NCBI RefSeq assembly: GCF_001984195.1
Contig: NZ_MTQN01000008.1
Coordinates: 557,004 to 621,003, forward strand
Length of the DNA: 64,000 nt
Direction: 5' to 3'
From: Kribbella sp. ALI-6-A
GTDB lineage: Bacteria; Actinomycetota; Actinomycetes; Propionibacteriales; Kribbellaceae
Of the stretch, positions 18,677 to 27,716 are shown in pieces; position 1 is the first letter of the stretch; each line of letters opens with the position of its first letter. Below the pieces are notes generated by a model. It saw only the letters and a program-made list of their open reading frames with translations, ran no database searches and had not been told where the DNA came from. A program made the position numbers and the translations under genes.

Positions 18677-19744
18677 ATGAGAGTCGCAGTTCTCGGCGCC
18701 GGAGCGATCGGTGCGTACGTCGGTGCCGCCCTGCACCGGGGCGGCACGGAGGTCCACCTGGTGGCGCGCGGCGCCCACCTCGACGCGATCCGCACCCACG
18801 GGGTCCAGGTCTACAGCCCGCGCGGCGACTGGCTGGCCAGGACGCCGGCCACCGACGACCCGCACGAGATCGGCCCGGTCGACTTCGTCTTCCTCGGGCT
18901 GAAGGCGAACTCGTACGCGACCTGCGGCCCGCTGCTGGAGCCGTTGCTGCACGAGAACACCGCGGTGATCGCGGCGCAGAACGGCATCCCGTGGTGGTAC
19001 TTCCACGGGCTGCCGGGACCGTACGAGGGACACCGGATCGAGTCGGTGGACCCCGACGGCGCGGTGACCCGGGTCATTCCGCTCGAACGGGCGATCGGCT
19101 GCGTCGTGTACTGCTCGACCGAGCTGGAGGGGCCGGGCGTCGTACGGCATCTGGAGGGGACGCGGTTCTCGATCGGGGAGCCGGTCGGCGGGCAGAGCGA
19201 GCGCTGCCGGCAGTTCAGCGAGGCGATGATCGCCGGCGGGCTGAAGTGCCCGGTCGAGGACGACGTTCGCAACGACATCTGGATCAAGCTGCTCGGCAAC
19301 GCGGCGTTCAACCCGATCAGCGCGCTGGCCCGGGCCACGATGGTCGAGATCGCCACCCATCAGGGCACCCGCGCGATGGTCCGGCTGATGATGGAGGAGA
19401 CGCTGGAGATCGCTCGCGCGGTCGGCTCCGAGCCCGACATCTCGGTCGACAAGCGGATCGACGGCGCCGAACGCGTCGGCGAGCACAAGACGTCCATGCT
19501 GCAGGACCTGGAGAAGGACAAGCCGCTCGAGCTCGACGTGATCCTCGCGGCGGTGGTCGAGCTGGCCGACCTGACCGGCACCAAGGCGCCGACGCTGCGC
19601 GCCGTGCACGCGGTCGCGGACCTGCTGTCCAGCAAGGTCGGTACGTCGACCGAGAAGGTCGCCCACGCGCCGACGTCGGCCCGTGCCCCCGGCTCGATGG
19701 CACCGGCCGCCGTAGCCCCACCGGCGGCAGCCGCCACCCCCTGA
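18677..19744 (+). CDS. Ketopantoate reductase-family oxidoreductase, candidate oxalyl-CoA reductase (PanE2-like)
   Basis: A 355-residue ApbA/PanE protein. The N-terminal Rossmann motif is GAGAIGAYVG. The C-terminal helical domain has DDVRNDIWIKLLGNAAFNP, with the Lys and Asn expected in the family. A variable Ala/Pro-rich tail follows residue 330. In Methylorubrum extorquens AM1 a PanE-like protein (PanE2) reduces oxalyl-CoA to glyoxylate. This gene's position directly after hyi and gcl, in an island with frc and an oxc-like gene, makes the same reaction the best guess. A pantothenate role is less likely because no pan genes are near. Confidence 0.75.
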   Translation: MRVAVLGAGAIGAYVGAALHRGGTEVHLVARGAHLDAIRTHGVQVYSPRGDWLARTPATDDPHEIGPVDFVFLGLKANSYATCGPLLEPLLHENTAVIAAQNGIPWWYFHGLPGPYEGHRIESVDPDGAVTRVIPLERAIGCVVYCSTELEGPGVVRHLEGTRFSIGEPVGGQSERCRQFSEAMIAGGLKCPVEDDVRNDIWIKLLGNAAFNPISALARATMVEIATHQGTRAMVRLMMEETLEIARAVGSEPDISVDKRIDGAERVGEHKTSMLQDLEKDKPLELDVILAAVVELADLTGTKAPTLRAVHAVADLLSSKVGTSTEKVAHAPTSARAPGSMAPAAVAPPAAAATP

Positions 19745-19814
19745 CCAGGAGGGTCCGGAGCCGAGCCCTGCCGACAGCCCGCTGCGTTCACTCCGGATCC
19801 CCCTGTTCCACCCG

Positions 19815-19854
19815 CTGCGCCCCGAACGACACCGCGAGGTCGTTCGGGGCGCAG
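19815..19854 (+). terminator. Strong hairpin ending the hyi-gcl-panE2 operon
   Basis: CTGCGCCCCGAACGAC at 19815-19830 is perfectly complementary to 19839-19854, a 16-bp stem with an 8-nt loop. It lies about 70 bp after the last stop. No T-run follows, which is usual in high-GC actinobacteria. Confidence 0.75.
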
Positions 19855-20021
19855 TGCTGTTCAATTCGGTTGCCCGGCGCCACGGCTGGTGCTTACGGTG
19901 CCGGTAAGTCCTGCGAGGAGATGAGACATGCCCGGTCGTTCCCGCACGCGCTGACTCACCCGTCACCGCGTGCTGCCCGGTTCGGTGGCACAGCGATCCT
20001 TCGCGTCTCGAGGACTTCTCC

Positions 20022-21227
20022 GTGCCCTGGAACGACCGTGAATTCGTCAAGCTCTGGATCGGCCAGACCGTCTCCCAGCTTGGTGCCCAGACCACCCAAC
20101 TCACTCTGCCGCTGGTTGCGCTCACCGCCCTGGGCGGTGGCGCGGGGCAACTCGGCGTACTGCGAGCTGCGCAACAGGTGCCCGTCCTGCTGTGTTCCCT
20201 CGCCGTAGGCGTGCTCGTCGACCGCCTCCGAACCCGCAACCTGATGATGTACGCCGACCTCGGGCGGGCCGTCGTGCTCGGCGTGGTGCCGGTCGCCTGG
20301 CTGCTCGGTGCGCTCGGGCTGCCGCTGCTCTACTGCGTCGCCTTCCCGCTGGGCGTGCTCACCGTCTTCTTCGACGTCGCCTACCAGGCCTGTCTACCGC
20401 GCCTGGTCCGGCGCGACCAACTTGCTCAAGGCAACAGTGTGCTGGAGAGCAGCCGGTCCGTCACCCAGATCTCCGGGCCCGCCCTCGGTGGTGGCCTGGT
20501 GTCGTTGCTCTCGGCTCCGGTGGCGGTGGTCGCCCCCATCGGCTTCTACCTGTTGTCGTTCCTCTCGATCCAGCGGATCCGCCGGCCCGAGCGTCAGGAG
20601 CCGGCCAGCGGCCGCAACGCAGGGGGACTGCGGCTGGTCTTCACCGACACCTCGCTGCGGGCGATCGCGATCGCCTCTGCGTCCCACCACTTCTTCTTCG
20701 CCGGGCTGATGACCGCCTACCTGGTCCATCTCGGCACCAGCTTCCCGGCCGGCGTCGTCGGGCTGGTCCTGGCGGCGCTCGGGCCGGGCGCGCTGATCGG
20801 TGCGATCTTCTCCGCGGCACTCTGCCGGCGCTTCGGCTACGGGCGGGTGATGGTGCTGGCCGCACTCGGTGCGGACCTCGCCTTGCTCGCCGTCCCCGCC
20901 CTCACTCCGGGCGCTGTTGCCTTGATCGCCGTCAACGTGGCGTTCGGAGCGCTCAGCCAGGTCATCGACGTCGCCACTACCTCCATCCGCCAGGCGATCA
21001 CCCCGCTCCACTCCCAGGGGCGGGTGGTCGCGGCGATGAACTTCCTCGGCCTCGGGCTGGCGCCTGTCGGCTCGCTGCTCGCAGGGGCTGCCGCGTCCGC
21101 GTTCGGCGTCCGGGAAGCGCTGTTCGCCTGCGTGCTCGGAATGCTGCTCTCTCCGCTCGCACTGGCGCTGTCACCGCTCCGGCGTCTATCATCGCTGGAT
21201 GGCGATGAAAGAGCTGGTCATCGATGA
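20022..21227 (+). CDS. MFS transporter
   Basis: A 401-residue, 12-helix major facilitator of the MFS_3 (EntS-like exporter) kind. It has LGAQTTQLTLPLVAL in helix 1, the loop VDRLRTRNLMMYADLGRA, and a central cytoplasmic loop near residue 190. GTG 20022 has GAGGAC at suitable spacing. The last 29 bp overlap the ArsR gene, so it is coupled to the metal-responsive regulator and cation transporter that follow. The substrate is unknown; a role in metal or metallophore export is possible from context. Confidence 0.85.
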   Translation: MPWNDREFVKLWIGQTVSQLGAQTTQLTLPLVALTALGGGAGQLGVLRAAQQVPVLLCSLAVGVLVDRLRTRNLMMYADLGRAVVLGVVPVAWLLGALGLPLLYCVAFPLGVLTVFFDVAYQACLPRLVRRDQLAQGNSVLESSRSVTQISGPALGGGLVSLLSAPVAVVAPIGFYLLSFLSIQRIRRPERQEPASGRNAGGLRLVFTDTSLRAIAIASASHHFFFAGLMTAYLVHLGTSFPAGVVGLVLAALGPGALIGAIFSAALCRRFGYGRVMVLAALGADLALLAVPALTPGAVALIAVNVAFGALSQVIDVATTSIRQAITPLHSQGRVVAAMNFLGLGLAPVGSLLAGAAASAFGVREALFACVLGMLLSPLALALSPLRRLSSLDGDERAGHR

Positions 21228-21558
21228 GTCGGCCGGGCTGGCCGTGGCGGCGTGTCTGTTCCACGGCTTCAGTGACGCCTCGCGGCTGGCGATCGTGCGG
21301 CACCTGGCGCTGGGACCGCATCGGGTCGTCGACCTGACCGAGCATCTGGGGCTGGCGCAGTCGACGGTGTCCAAGCATCTCGCCTGCCTGCGCGACTGTG
21401 GACTTGTCGACTCACGGCCGCAGGGGCGGGCCTCGATGTTCACCCTGTCGCACCCGGAGGCGACGCTCGACCTGCTGTCGGCGGCCGAGCGCCTGCTGGG
21501 ACTCACCGGCGACGCCGTCGCGCTCTGCCCCGTGTACGGCGTGGAGGCCAACTCGTGA
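21199..21558 (+). CDS. ArsR/SmtB-family metal sensor, CmtR-like
   Basis: A 119-residue winged-helix repressor. The recognition helix is QSTVSKHLACLRDCGLV. It carries a Cys pair spaced CxxxC in that helix plus a C-terminal Cys in ALCPVYG. In Mycobacterium tuberculosis CmtR the equivalent three Cys bind Cd/Pb, so a soft-metal sensor is likely. ATG 21199 lies inside the end of the MFS gene, and its stop overlaps the transporter gene by 4 bp. It probably represses its own group. Confidence 0.87.
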   Translation: MAMKELVIDESAGLAVAACLFHGFSDASRLAIVRHLALGPHRVVDLTEHLGLAQSTVSKHLACLRDCGLVDSRPQGRASMFTLSHPEATLDLLSAAERLLGLTGDAVALCPVYGVEANS

Positions 21559-22268
21559 GCGAGCCCCTGCAGCTCAGCCCGTTGAGCACCTGGACCGCCG
21601 ACCCGGAGCAGCGTCGCCGGCTCGGACGCCGCGCGCAGCTGCTGGCCGCGGCCTCGGTCACCTACAACGTCGTCGAAGCGATCATCGCGATCGGTGCGGG
21701 CATCGTCGCGGGATCGGTCGCGCTGGTCGGTTTCGGTCTGGACTCGGTCGTCGAGGTCTCCAGCGGGCTGATCATTCTGTGGCAGTTCCGCCATCGCCTG
21801 CCCGAGACCCGCGAGCGTCAGGCGCTTCGGATGCTCGCGTTCTCGTTCTTCGCCCTCGCCGCGTACGTCGGCTTCGAGTCCGTCCGGGCGCTGCTCACCG
21901 GCGCGAACCCCGACGCCTCACCGGTCGGCATCGGCCTGGCGATCGCGTCACTGATCGTGATGCCGTTCCTGTCCTGGGCGCAGCGTCGTACCGGGAAGGC
22001 GCTCGGCTCCAACGCGGTCGTTGCCGACAGCACCCAAACGCTGCTGTGCACGTACCTGTCCGCCGTACTGCTGGTCGGCCTGGTGCTCAACGCGACGCTC
22101 GGCTGGAGCTGGGCCGACCCGATCGCCGGGCTGGTCATCGCCGGCGTCGCGGTTCGCGAAGGTCTGGAAGCCTGGCAGGGCAAGGGCTGCTGCGCGCCGA
22201 TCGCCGGAACAGCGGACACCGCCGGCTGCACCTGCGCGGAAGGCAAGTGCACCGACGGCTGCTGCTAG
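21555..22268 (+). CDS. Cation diffusion facilitator-type transporter with Cys-rich tail
   Basis: A 237-residue membrane protein with six hydrophobic helices. GFGLDSVVEVSSG and VVADSTQTLLCTYLS are the positions of CDF metal-site helices 2 and 5. It lacks the usual cytoplasmic C-terminal domain and ends in a tail with many cysteines (GKGCCAP ... CTCAEGKCTDGCC), likely a soft-metal binding handle. GTG 21555 overlaps the ArsR stop. With the CmtR-like sensor it probably exports Cd, Pb or Zn. Confidence 0.85.
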   Translation: MSEPLQLSPLSTWTADPEQRRRLGRRAQLLAAASVTYNVVEAIIAIGAGIVAGSVALVGFGLDSVVEVSSGLIILWQFRHRLPETRERQALRMLAFSFFALAAYVGFESVRALLTGANPDASPVGIGLAIASLIVMPFLSWAQRRTGKALGSNAVVADSTQTLLCTYLSAVLLVGLVLNATLGWSWADPIAGLVIAGVAVREGLEAWQGKGCCAPIAGTADTAGCTCAEGKCTDGCC

Positions 22269-22273
22269 GACGA

Positions 22274-22308
22274 CCGCCGGCGGGGGAGCTGGCCACCCCC
22301 ACCGGCGG
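22274..22308. terminator. Bidirectional terminator between convergent operons
   Basis: CCGCCGG-C-GGGGG pairs with CCCCC-A-CCGGCGG around a 9-nt loop. It sits in the 46-bp gap between the convergent stops at 22268 and 22315. Confidence 0.7.
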
Positions 22309-22314
22309 CCGATG

Positions 22315-23199
22315 TCAGGTGTTCCGTCCTGACAGTTCCTCGACCACCTTCAGCAAAGCCGAGTGGTCGAGAGATCCGTGACCCATGGCGCGGGCCGCGG
22401 AGACCAGTTGGGCGACCAGTCCGGTCACCGGGAGGGCGACACCGGCCGCACGGGCGGCGGACAGCGCGATGCCCATGTCCTTGTGGTGCAGGTCGATCCG
22501 GAACCCGGGCTCGAACTCCCGACCGAGCATGGTCGCCGCCTTGAGGTCCAGGATGCGGTTGCCCGCCAGGCCTCCGGCGAGCACCTCCAGCCCGCGCTCG
22601 CCGTCGACGCCGGACGCCTCCAGCAGCACGATCGCCTCGCTGACCAGCGAGATGATGCCGGCCACCATCAGCTGGTTGGCGGCCTTCACGGTCTGACCGG
22701 CGCCGTGGCCGCCGACGTGCACGATCGTCCGGCCGAGGTCCTCGAACAGCGGCTTCGCCTCGGTGAACACCTCCTCGTCCCCGCCGACCATGATCGACAG
22801 CGACGCCTTGATCGCACCCTGCTCGCCGCCGCTCACCGGCGCGTCCAGCACCCGTACGCCGAGCTCCGCGCCGGCCTTCGCGACCTCCAGCGAGGTCTCC
22901 GGCGCGATCGACGACATGTCGATCAGCAGCAACCCGGCCCGCGCCGACTCCAGTACGCCGCCCGGACCGAGCACCACCTCCGCGACCTGCGGGGAGTCCG
23001 GCAGCATGGTGATCACCACCTCCGCACCGGTGACCGCCTCGGCGATCGTCGGCGCGGGCTTGCCGCCGGCCTGGAGCAGCTTGTCGACCGACGCCGGCAC
23101 CACGTCGTACCCGGTGACGTCGTGCCCGGCCCGGACCAGGTTGGCCGCCATGTGCGAGCCCATGATGCCCAGGCCGATGAATCCGATCTTCCGTGTCAT
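22315..23199 (-). CDS. glxR: Tartronate semialdehyde reductase
   Basis: A 294-residue beta-hydroxyacid dehydrogenase. The cofactor motif GFIGLGIMGSHMAANL is at the N-terminus, the substrate motif is DAPVSGGEQGA, and the catalytic Lys is in VKAANQLMV. It reduces tartronate semialdehyde from Gcl to glycerate. It is the last gene of a minus-strand operon behind sucC and sucD (13-bp gap), opposite hyi-gcl, so the pathway is split between two operons with matching operator-like sites. Confidence 0.93.
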   Translation of the reverse strand: MTRKIGFIGLGIMGSHMAANLVRAGHDVTGYDVVPASVDKLLQAGGKPAPTIAEAVTGAEVVITMLPDSPQVAEVVLGPGGVLESARAGLLLIDMSSIAPETSLEVAKAGAELGVRVLDAPVSGGEQGAIKASLSIMVGGDEEVFTEAKPLFEDLGRTIVHVGGHGAGQTVKAANQLMVAGIISLVSEAIVLLEASGVDGERGLEVLAGGLAGNRILDLKAATMLGREFEPGFRIDLHHKDMGIALSAARAAGVALPVTGLVAQLVSAARAMGHGSLDHSALLKVVEELSGRNT

Positions 23200-23212
23200 C
23201 GCAAGTCCCTTC

Positions 23213-24106
23213 TCAGACCGGGTCGAGGATCTGCTCGAGCGCGGCGCGCATCAGCTGCGCGGTCTCGGACGGCGTCTTGCCGACCTTCACGCCGACGGCT
23301 TCCAGCGCCTCCTGCTTGGCAGCCGCCGTACCGGACGAGCCGGACACGATCGCGCCCGCATGGCCCATCGTCTTGCCCTCCGGGGCGGTGAATCCGGCCA
23401 CGTAACCGACCACCGGCTTGGTGACGTACTCGGCGATGAACGCCGCGGCCCGCTCCTCGGCGTCGCCGCCGATCTCGCCGATCATCACGATCGCCTCGGT
23501 GTCCGGGTCGTCCTGGAAGGCGCGCAGCGCGTCGATGTGGGTGGTGCCGATGATCGGGTCGCCACCGATGCCGATCGCGGTGGTGAAGCCGTACTCGCGC
23601 AGCTCGTACATCATCTGGTAGGTCAGCGTGCCGGACTTCGACACCAGGCCGATCCGGCCGGGCCCGGCGATGTCGGCCGGGATGATGCCGGCGTTGGCGC
23701 GGCCGGGGCTGATCAGGCCGGGGGAGTTCGGCCCGATGATCCGGGTGCCGGCGGCCTCGGCGTGCGCGAAGAACGCGGCGGTGTCGTGCACCGGTACACC
23801 CTCGGTGATCACCACGACCAGCCCCAGGCCGGCGTCGATCGCCTCGATCACCGCGCCCTTGACGAAGCGCGGCGGCACGAACACCACCGACACGTCCGCG
23901 CCGGTCGCCTTCACCGCCTCGGCGCAGGACCCGTGCACCGGGATCGACCGCTTGGCGAAGTCGACCGACTGGCCGCCCTTGCCCGGCGTCACGCCGCCGA
24001 CGATGTTGGTGCCGGCAGCAAGCATCCGGGAGGTGTGCTTCTGTCCCTCGGCGCCGGTCATGCCCTGCACGATGACCTTGCTGTTCTCGGTCAGGAAGAT
24101 CGCCAT
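23213..24106 (-). CDS. sucD: Succinate-CoA ligase alpha subunit
   Basis: A 297-residue alpha subunit: CoA-binding Rossmann domain ([19 protein letters not shown]), then the ligase domain with the phospho-His in [16 protein letters not shown]. With SucC it makes an acyl-CoA from acid, CoA and NTP, or the reverse. Inside an oxalate island it may be a dedicated copy that supplies succinyl-CoA to prime CoA transfer to oxalate, or it may act on another C2-C4 acid. The start is ATG 24106, 14 bp after sucC. Confidence 0.93.
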   Translation of the reverse strand: MAIFLTENSKVIVQGMTGAEGQKHTSRMLAAGTNIVGGVTPGKGGQSVDFAKRSIPVHGSCAEAVKATGADVSVVFVPPRFVKGAVIEAIDAGLGLVVVITEGVPVHDTAAFFAHAEAAGTRIIGPNSPGLISPGRANAGIIPADIAGPGRIGLVSKSGTLTYQMMYELREYGFTTAIGIGGDPIIGTTHIDALRAFQDDPDTEAIVMIGEIGGDAEERAAAFIAEYVTKPVVGYVAGFTAPEGKTMGHAGAIVSGSSGTAAAKQEALEAVGVKVGKTPSETAQLMRAALEQILDPV

Positions 24107-24120
24107 CTGTCCAGCTCCTC

Positions 24121-25275
24121 TCAGGCCTGCGCGGCCAGTTCGGCGGCGCGGTCGGCGGCGCCGTCCATGGTGTCGACCACCGTGACCAGCGGGTGGTTCG
24201 CCTGGGCGAGGATCTTGCGGCCCTCGACCACGTTGTTGCCGTCCAGGCGGACCACCAGCGGCTTGTTCGCCTGGTCGCCGAGCAGTTCGAGCGCCTGCAC
24301 GATGCCGTTGGAGACCGCGTCGCAGGCGGTGATGCCGCCGAACACGTTCACGAACACGCTCTTCACCTGCGCGTCGCCGAGAATGATCCCGAGCCCGTTG
24401 GCCATCACCTCCGCCGAGGCGCCACCGCCGATGTCGAGGAAGTTGGCCGGCTTCACGCCACCGTGCGCCTCACCGGCGTACGCGACGACGTCGAGGGTCG
24501 ACATCACCAGGCCGGCGCCGTTGCCGATGATGCCGACCTCGCCGTCGAGCTTGACGTAGTTCAGGCCCTTGGCCTGCGCGGCCGCCTCGAGCGGATCGGC
24601 CGCGGCCTTGTCCTCGAACGCCGCGTGGTCCGGGTGCCGGTACGCCGCGTTCTCGTCCAGCGTGACCTTGCCGTCCAGCGCCTCCAGCCGCCCGTCGCCG
24701 AGCTTGACCAGCGGGTTGACCTCGACCAGCGAGGCGTCCTCGGCGATGAACACCGTCCACAGGCTCTTCACCACCTCGGCGGCCTCGGGCGGGAAACCGG
24801 CCGCGGCGACGATCTCGGCGGCCTTCGCGTCGTCGACGCCGACCGCGGGATCGATCGAGATCTTGGCGATCGCGTCGGGATTGGTGTGCGCGACCTCCTC
24901 GATCTCGACGCCGCCCTCGGTGCTCGCGATGCACAGGTAGTCGCGGTTGGCCCGGTCGATGAGGAACGAGAAGTAGTACTCCTCAGCGATGTCGGCCGCC
25001 GGGGCGAGCAGGACCCGCCGCACGGTGTGGCCCTTGATGTCCATCCCGAGGATGTCCCGGGCCCGCTCGGTGGCCTCGGCCGGATCGGCGGCCAGCTTGA
25101 CGCCACCGGCCTTGCCGCGGCCGCCCGCCTTCACCTGGGCCTTGACCACCACTCGGCCGCCGAGGGTCTCGGCCGCCTCGGCCGCGTCCGCGGCGTCCTC
25201 GATCACCCGGCCGAGGGTGACCGGCACGGCGTGCCGGGCGAAGAGTTCTTTGGCTTGGTACTCCATCAGGTCCAC
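24121..25275 (-). CDS. sucC: Succinate-CoA ligase beta subunit
   Basis: A 384-residue ATP-grasp protein beginning [19 protein letters not shown], like other actinobacterial SucC. Visible motifs are [18 protein letters not shown] (nucleotide), VEVNPLV, and NFLDIGGGA and VFGGITACD near the C-terminus. GTG 25275 was chosen because GAGAGGAC precedes it at good spacing; ATG 25266 is possible. It is first in the sucC-sucD-glxR operon, with an operator-like site about 45 bp upstream. The specificity of such paralogues can differ from succinate. Confidence 0.92.
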   Translation of the reverse strand: MDLMEYQAKELFARHAVPVTLGRVIEDAADAAEAAETLGGRVVVKAQVKAGGRGKAGGVKLAADPAEATERARDILGMDIKGHTVRRVLLAPAADIAEEYYFSFLIDRANRDYLCIASTEGGVEIEEVAHTNPDAIAKISIDPAVGVDDAKAAEIVAAAGFPPEAAEVVKSLWTVFIAEDASLVEVNPLVKLGDGRLEALDGKVTLDENAAYRHPDHAAFEDKAAADPLEAAAQAKGLNYVKLDGEVGIIGNGAGLVMSTLDVVAYAGEAHGGVKPANFLDIGGGASAEVMANGLGIILGDAQVKSVFVNVFGGITACDAVSNGIVQALELLGDQANKPLVVRLDGNNVVEGRKILAQANHPLVTVVDTMDGAADRAAELAAQA

Positions 25276-25318
25276 GGGGGCAGTCCTCTCCTCACGCACG
25301 CAGCTGACTCGTGTGCCG

Positions 25319-25414
25319 ACTGTATGCTGTATGCAGATTGCTGCACAAGGGCTCCGAGGTCTGGACAACGGGTAGCGGACGGGAGTACCACAGTTCCATA
25401 CGGTATGCAGTAGT
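25319..25414. promoter_or_regulatory. Divergent control region with two operator-like sites (sucC operon / oxalate carrier)
   Basis: ACTGTATGCTGTATGCAG at 25319-25336 contains CTGTATG twice in tandem and faces sucC. CCATACGGTATGCAGTAG at 25396-25413 contains the palindrome CATAC-G-GTATG and lies just before the carrier gene. TGGACAAC sits between them at 25362. The same three elements in the same order occur at 27717-27831. Both sites belong to the shared motif of the island. Confidence 0.6.
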
Positions 25415-25426
25415 CAGGAGGCGATC

Positions 25427-26818
25427 ATGAACGACGCGACCACAAGTACGCCTCCCCGGGACGTTCGGGACGTGTACGGCCGCCGGTACCGCATCGGCGA
25501 GGACCCCAGGGAACTGACCGGGCACTCCCGCCGGTGGCAGTTGTGGGCCGCCTGGGCCTGCATGGCGGCGATCAGCCCACTGCAGTACTCCTTCGGTTCC
25601 GCCGCGCTCGGTCTCGAGTCGGGCCGGGCCTGGGGCACCGTCCAGACGATGTGGCTGCTCGCGGTCTTCGTCGCCTTCCAGGCGCTCGCCGCCGTACCGG
25701 CCGCCTGGCTGCAGCGGGTCCGGCGGGTGACACCGACCCAGCTCGTCGTGCTCGGCGGGTTCCTCGCCGCCGTCGGCCTGGTCACGCTGGCCCACGCCGG
25801 CAGCTATGCCGGAGCGATGCTCGGGTACGCCGTCGTCGGCGGCGCCGGGGCCGGGCTGGTCTACTCCGCGTGCATCACCACGGCCGCCCGTTGGTTCCCC
25901 GATCGGCGGACCTCGACGATCGGCTTCGTCACCGGCGGCTTCGCCGTCGGCGCGGTGCCGAGCATCGCGTTGCTGACCATCTTCGACACCACCGGCGGCC
26001 AGCGGTACGTCTTCGACCTGACCGCGGTGGTCGCGTTGCTGATCGTGATGACCGCGGGCGGCCTGCTCAAGGACCCGCCGCGGCACTGGTGGCCGGCCGA
26101 GATCGACGCCCAGGCCTGGGCGGTCGACCGCCGGCTGAACCGGAGCATCCCGAACAACCTGCCCGCCGTGCGCTACTACCGCCCGGCCGAGGCGATGAAG
26201 ACCGGCGCGCTCCCGCTGATGTGGCTGACGCTGGCCATCAGTACGGCGCTGTCGCTGTTCGGCATCGCGTTCGTCGTCAGCTACGCCACCGAGGCGCGAC
26301 TCGGTGTCGCCGTCGCCGGACTGGCCGCCGGAATGCTTGCCGCCGTCAACGGTCTCGGCCGGTCCTTCGCCGGTACGCTGTCGGACCGCTTCGGCCGCCG
26401 CCGGGTGCTCGCCGCCGTACTGATGGTCGAGGGCTTCACCCATGTCGGTCTGGTGCTGGCCGGTGAGGCCGGGGCGGGCGCGGTGTTCGTCCTGTGCGCG
26501 ATGTTCGCCGGACTCGGTGGCGGCGCGTTCTACGCGATCATGGCGAACCTGGTGCTGGAGTTCTTCGGCGAGAACAGCCTGTTGCAGAACCAGTCGATCC
26601 TCTACAGCGCGAAGGCCGTCGGTGGCCTGGTCGGTGTCGGTGGCGCCGCGAGCCTGGTGGCCGCGGTCGGCTATCGCCCGGTGTTCCTCGCGGCCGGCCT
26701 GCTCGGGCTGCTCACCGCGCTGATCGTCCGTTTCCTGAAGCAACCGGGCCGCCCGGCGCTTTCGGTCACCTCCCAGTTGGGCACCCCGGTAGCCGGCGCG
26801 ACCCGGCCGGGCGAGTGA
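25427..26818 (+). CDS. oxlT: Oxalate/formate antiporter-family MFS carrier
   Basis: A 463-residue, 12-helix transporter of the OFA family. A soluble N-terminal ~38 residues precede helix 1 (WAAWACMAAISPLQYSFG). Family features are GAGAGLVYSACITTAARWFPDRR after helix 4, NGLGRSFAGTLSDRFGRR in the second half, and AKAVGGLVG in helix 11. In Oxalobacter, OxlT swaps oxalate for formate; here oxalate uptake is the likely task. AGGAGG precedes ATG 25427. The 3' end overlaps the next gene (GTGA). Confidence 0.88.
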   Translation: MNDATTSTPPRDVRDVYGRRYRIGEDPRELTGHSRRWQLWAAWACMAAISPLQYSFGSAALGLESGRAWGTVQTMWLLAVFVAFQALAAVPAAWLQRVRRVTPTQLVVLGGFLAAVGLVTLAHAGSYAGAMLGYAVVGGAGAGLVYSACITTAARWFPDRRTSTIGFVTGGFAVGAVPSIALLTIFDTTGGQRYVFDLTAVVALLIVMTAGGLLKDPPRHWWPAEIDAQAWAVDRRLNRSIPNNLPAVRYYRPAEAMKTGALPLMWLTLAISTALSLFGIAFVVSYATEARLGVAVAGLAAGMLAAVNGLGRSFAGTLSDRFGRRRVLAAVLMVEGFTHVGLVLAGEAGAGAVFVLCAMFAGLGGGAFYAIMANLVLEFFGENSLLQNQSILYSAKAVGGLVGVGGAASLVAAVGYRPVFLAAGLLGLLTALIVRFLKQPGRPALSVTSQLGTPVAGATRPGE

Positions 26819-27381
26819 GCCGGACGGAAGCCGGTCCACGGATCGGCGCGGAGTACGCCTGGGTACGGCGGCCCGAGCCGTGCGTACTGGAACTCGTCTC
26901 CAAGCTCGCCAGGGAACCCTGGACGGACCGGCCGACTTGCGTGCATCCGGTCCTGGCGGCGGTCGCCCGCGTGGTCCACGACCACTGCAGCGCGGGCGGC
27001 CGCCGCAGTTTGTTGCCGTTGGCACCTTTGTTCCTCGACACCGCGCGGCCGGGCTTCGACCTGTCCGCGCGGCTGGTGGCGCTCTGTGTCTCGACCGCCT
27101 TGGCGGGTCCGGGGGAGCTGACGAAGGATGAACGATCCCGGCTGCGCAACGGTCAGGACACCGCGGCCTATCTGCTGGCCGGCCGGCCGGGAGCTCCGCC
27201 GGGAGGGCCGATTCGCTGGTGGTTTCCCGCGCTGGACCGGCTGAACCTCAGTGAGCCGTTCTACCGCACCGTCGTCGCGACCGAACATGCCGCGGAAGCA
27301 GTCGTGGTCGCCGCCCGGGGCGGCGACCACGACGTATGGCTCAAGCGCTTGTTACGCCAGTGCCTGGCCCTGGCGTCCTGA
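26815..27381 (+). CDS. Unrecognised 188-residue protein coupled to the oxalate carrier
   Basis: I do not recognise a family. The start is GTG 26815, sharing GTGA with the carrier stop, so co-translation is near certain. The protein is soluble, rich in Leu/Ala/Arg helices, with Cys at several positions (EPCVLEL, PTCVHPV, DHCSAGG, ALCVSTA). A Trp/Pro-rich segment RWWFPALDRLNL lies near residue 140. No signal peptide or membrane helix is seen. Codon use matches its neighbours. It could be a partner or regulator of the carrier. Confidence 0.72.
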   Translation: MSRTEAGPRIGAEYAWVRRPEPCVLELVSKLAREPWTDRPTCVHPVLAAVARVVHDHCSAGGRRSLLPLAPLFLDTARPGFDLSARLVALCVSTALAGPGELTKDERSRLRNGQDTAAYLLAGRPGAPPGGPIRWWFPALDRLNLSEPFYRTVVATEHAAEAVVVAARGGDHDVWLKRLLRQCLALAS

Positions 27382-27386
27382 CTCCC

Positions 27387-27671
27387 TCACGGGGCGCGGC
27401 GGCCCGGCGCGCCGAGACCTTCGTGGTCGACGTCGCCGGCGCCCCACAGGCCGTGGTCGCGGTCGTCGTCGGGAATCACCACCAGCTCCTGGCGGCGCGG
27501 TGCGCGGACCTGCTCCTCGAGCCGGCGCAGGTCGGCCGTGCAGCGGGCGACGTCGTCCATCAGGCGCAGGACGTCCAGATGCGGCCCGAGCCGGCCGCGC
27601 AGTCCGGCCACGGCCTGGTCGAGCGCGTGCAGCGCCTGCCGGGTCCGGTCGAGTTCGTCGTGAATGCTCAT
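27387..27671 (-). CDS. Small helical protein of unknown function
   Basis: A 94-residue protein starting at ATG 27671 and read toward the 188-residue gene, with 5 bp between the two stops. Residues 1-60 have heptad-like hydrophobics (LDRTRQALHALDQAVAGLRG ... LRRLEEQVRA) and probably form a coiled coil; the C-terminal 30 residues are Asp/Gly-rich and likely disordered. An operator-like site lies about 45 bp upstream. This control region is shared with the divergent oxc, which suggests co-regulation. No function can be assigned. Confidence 0.6.
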   Translation of the reverse strand: MSIHDELDRTRQALHALDQAVAGLRGRLGPHLDVLRLMDDVARCTADLRRLEEQVRAPRRQELVVIPDDDRDHGLWGAGDVDHEGLGAPGRRAP

Positions 27672-27716
27672 CGCAGCTCCCCTGATCGCGGTCGTGCCCC
27701 AAGCGGTAGTGACAAG

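Noticed and set aside
18677..19744. A true pantothenate-pathway ketopantoate reductase
   Set aside because: The fold fits, but no pan genes are near and the gene is coupled to gcl; an oxalyl-CoA role is preferred, though not proven.
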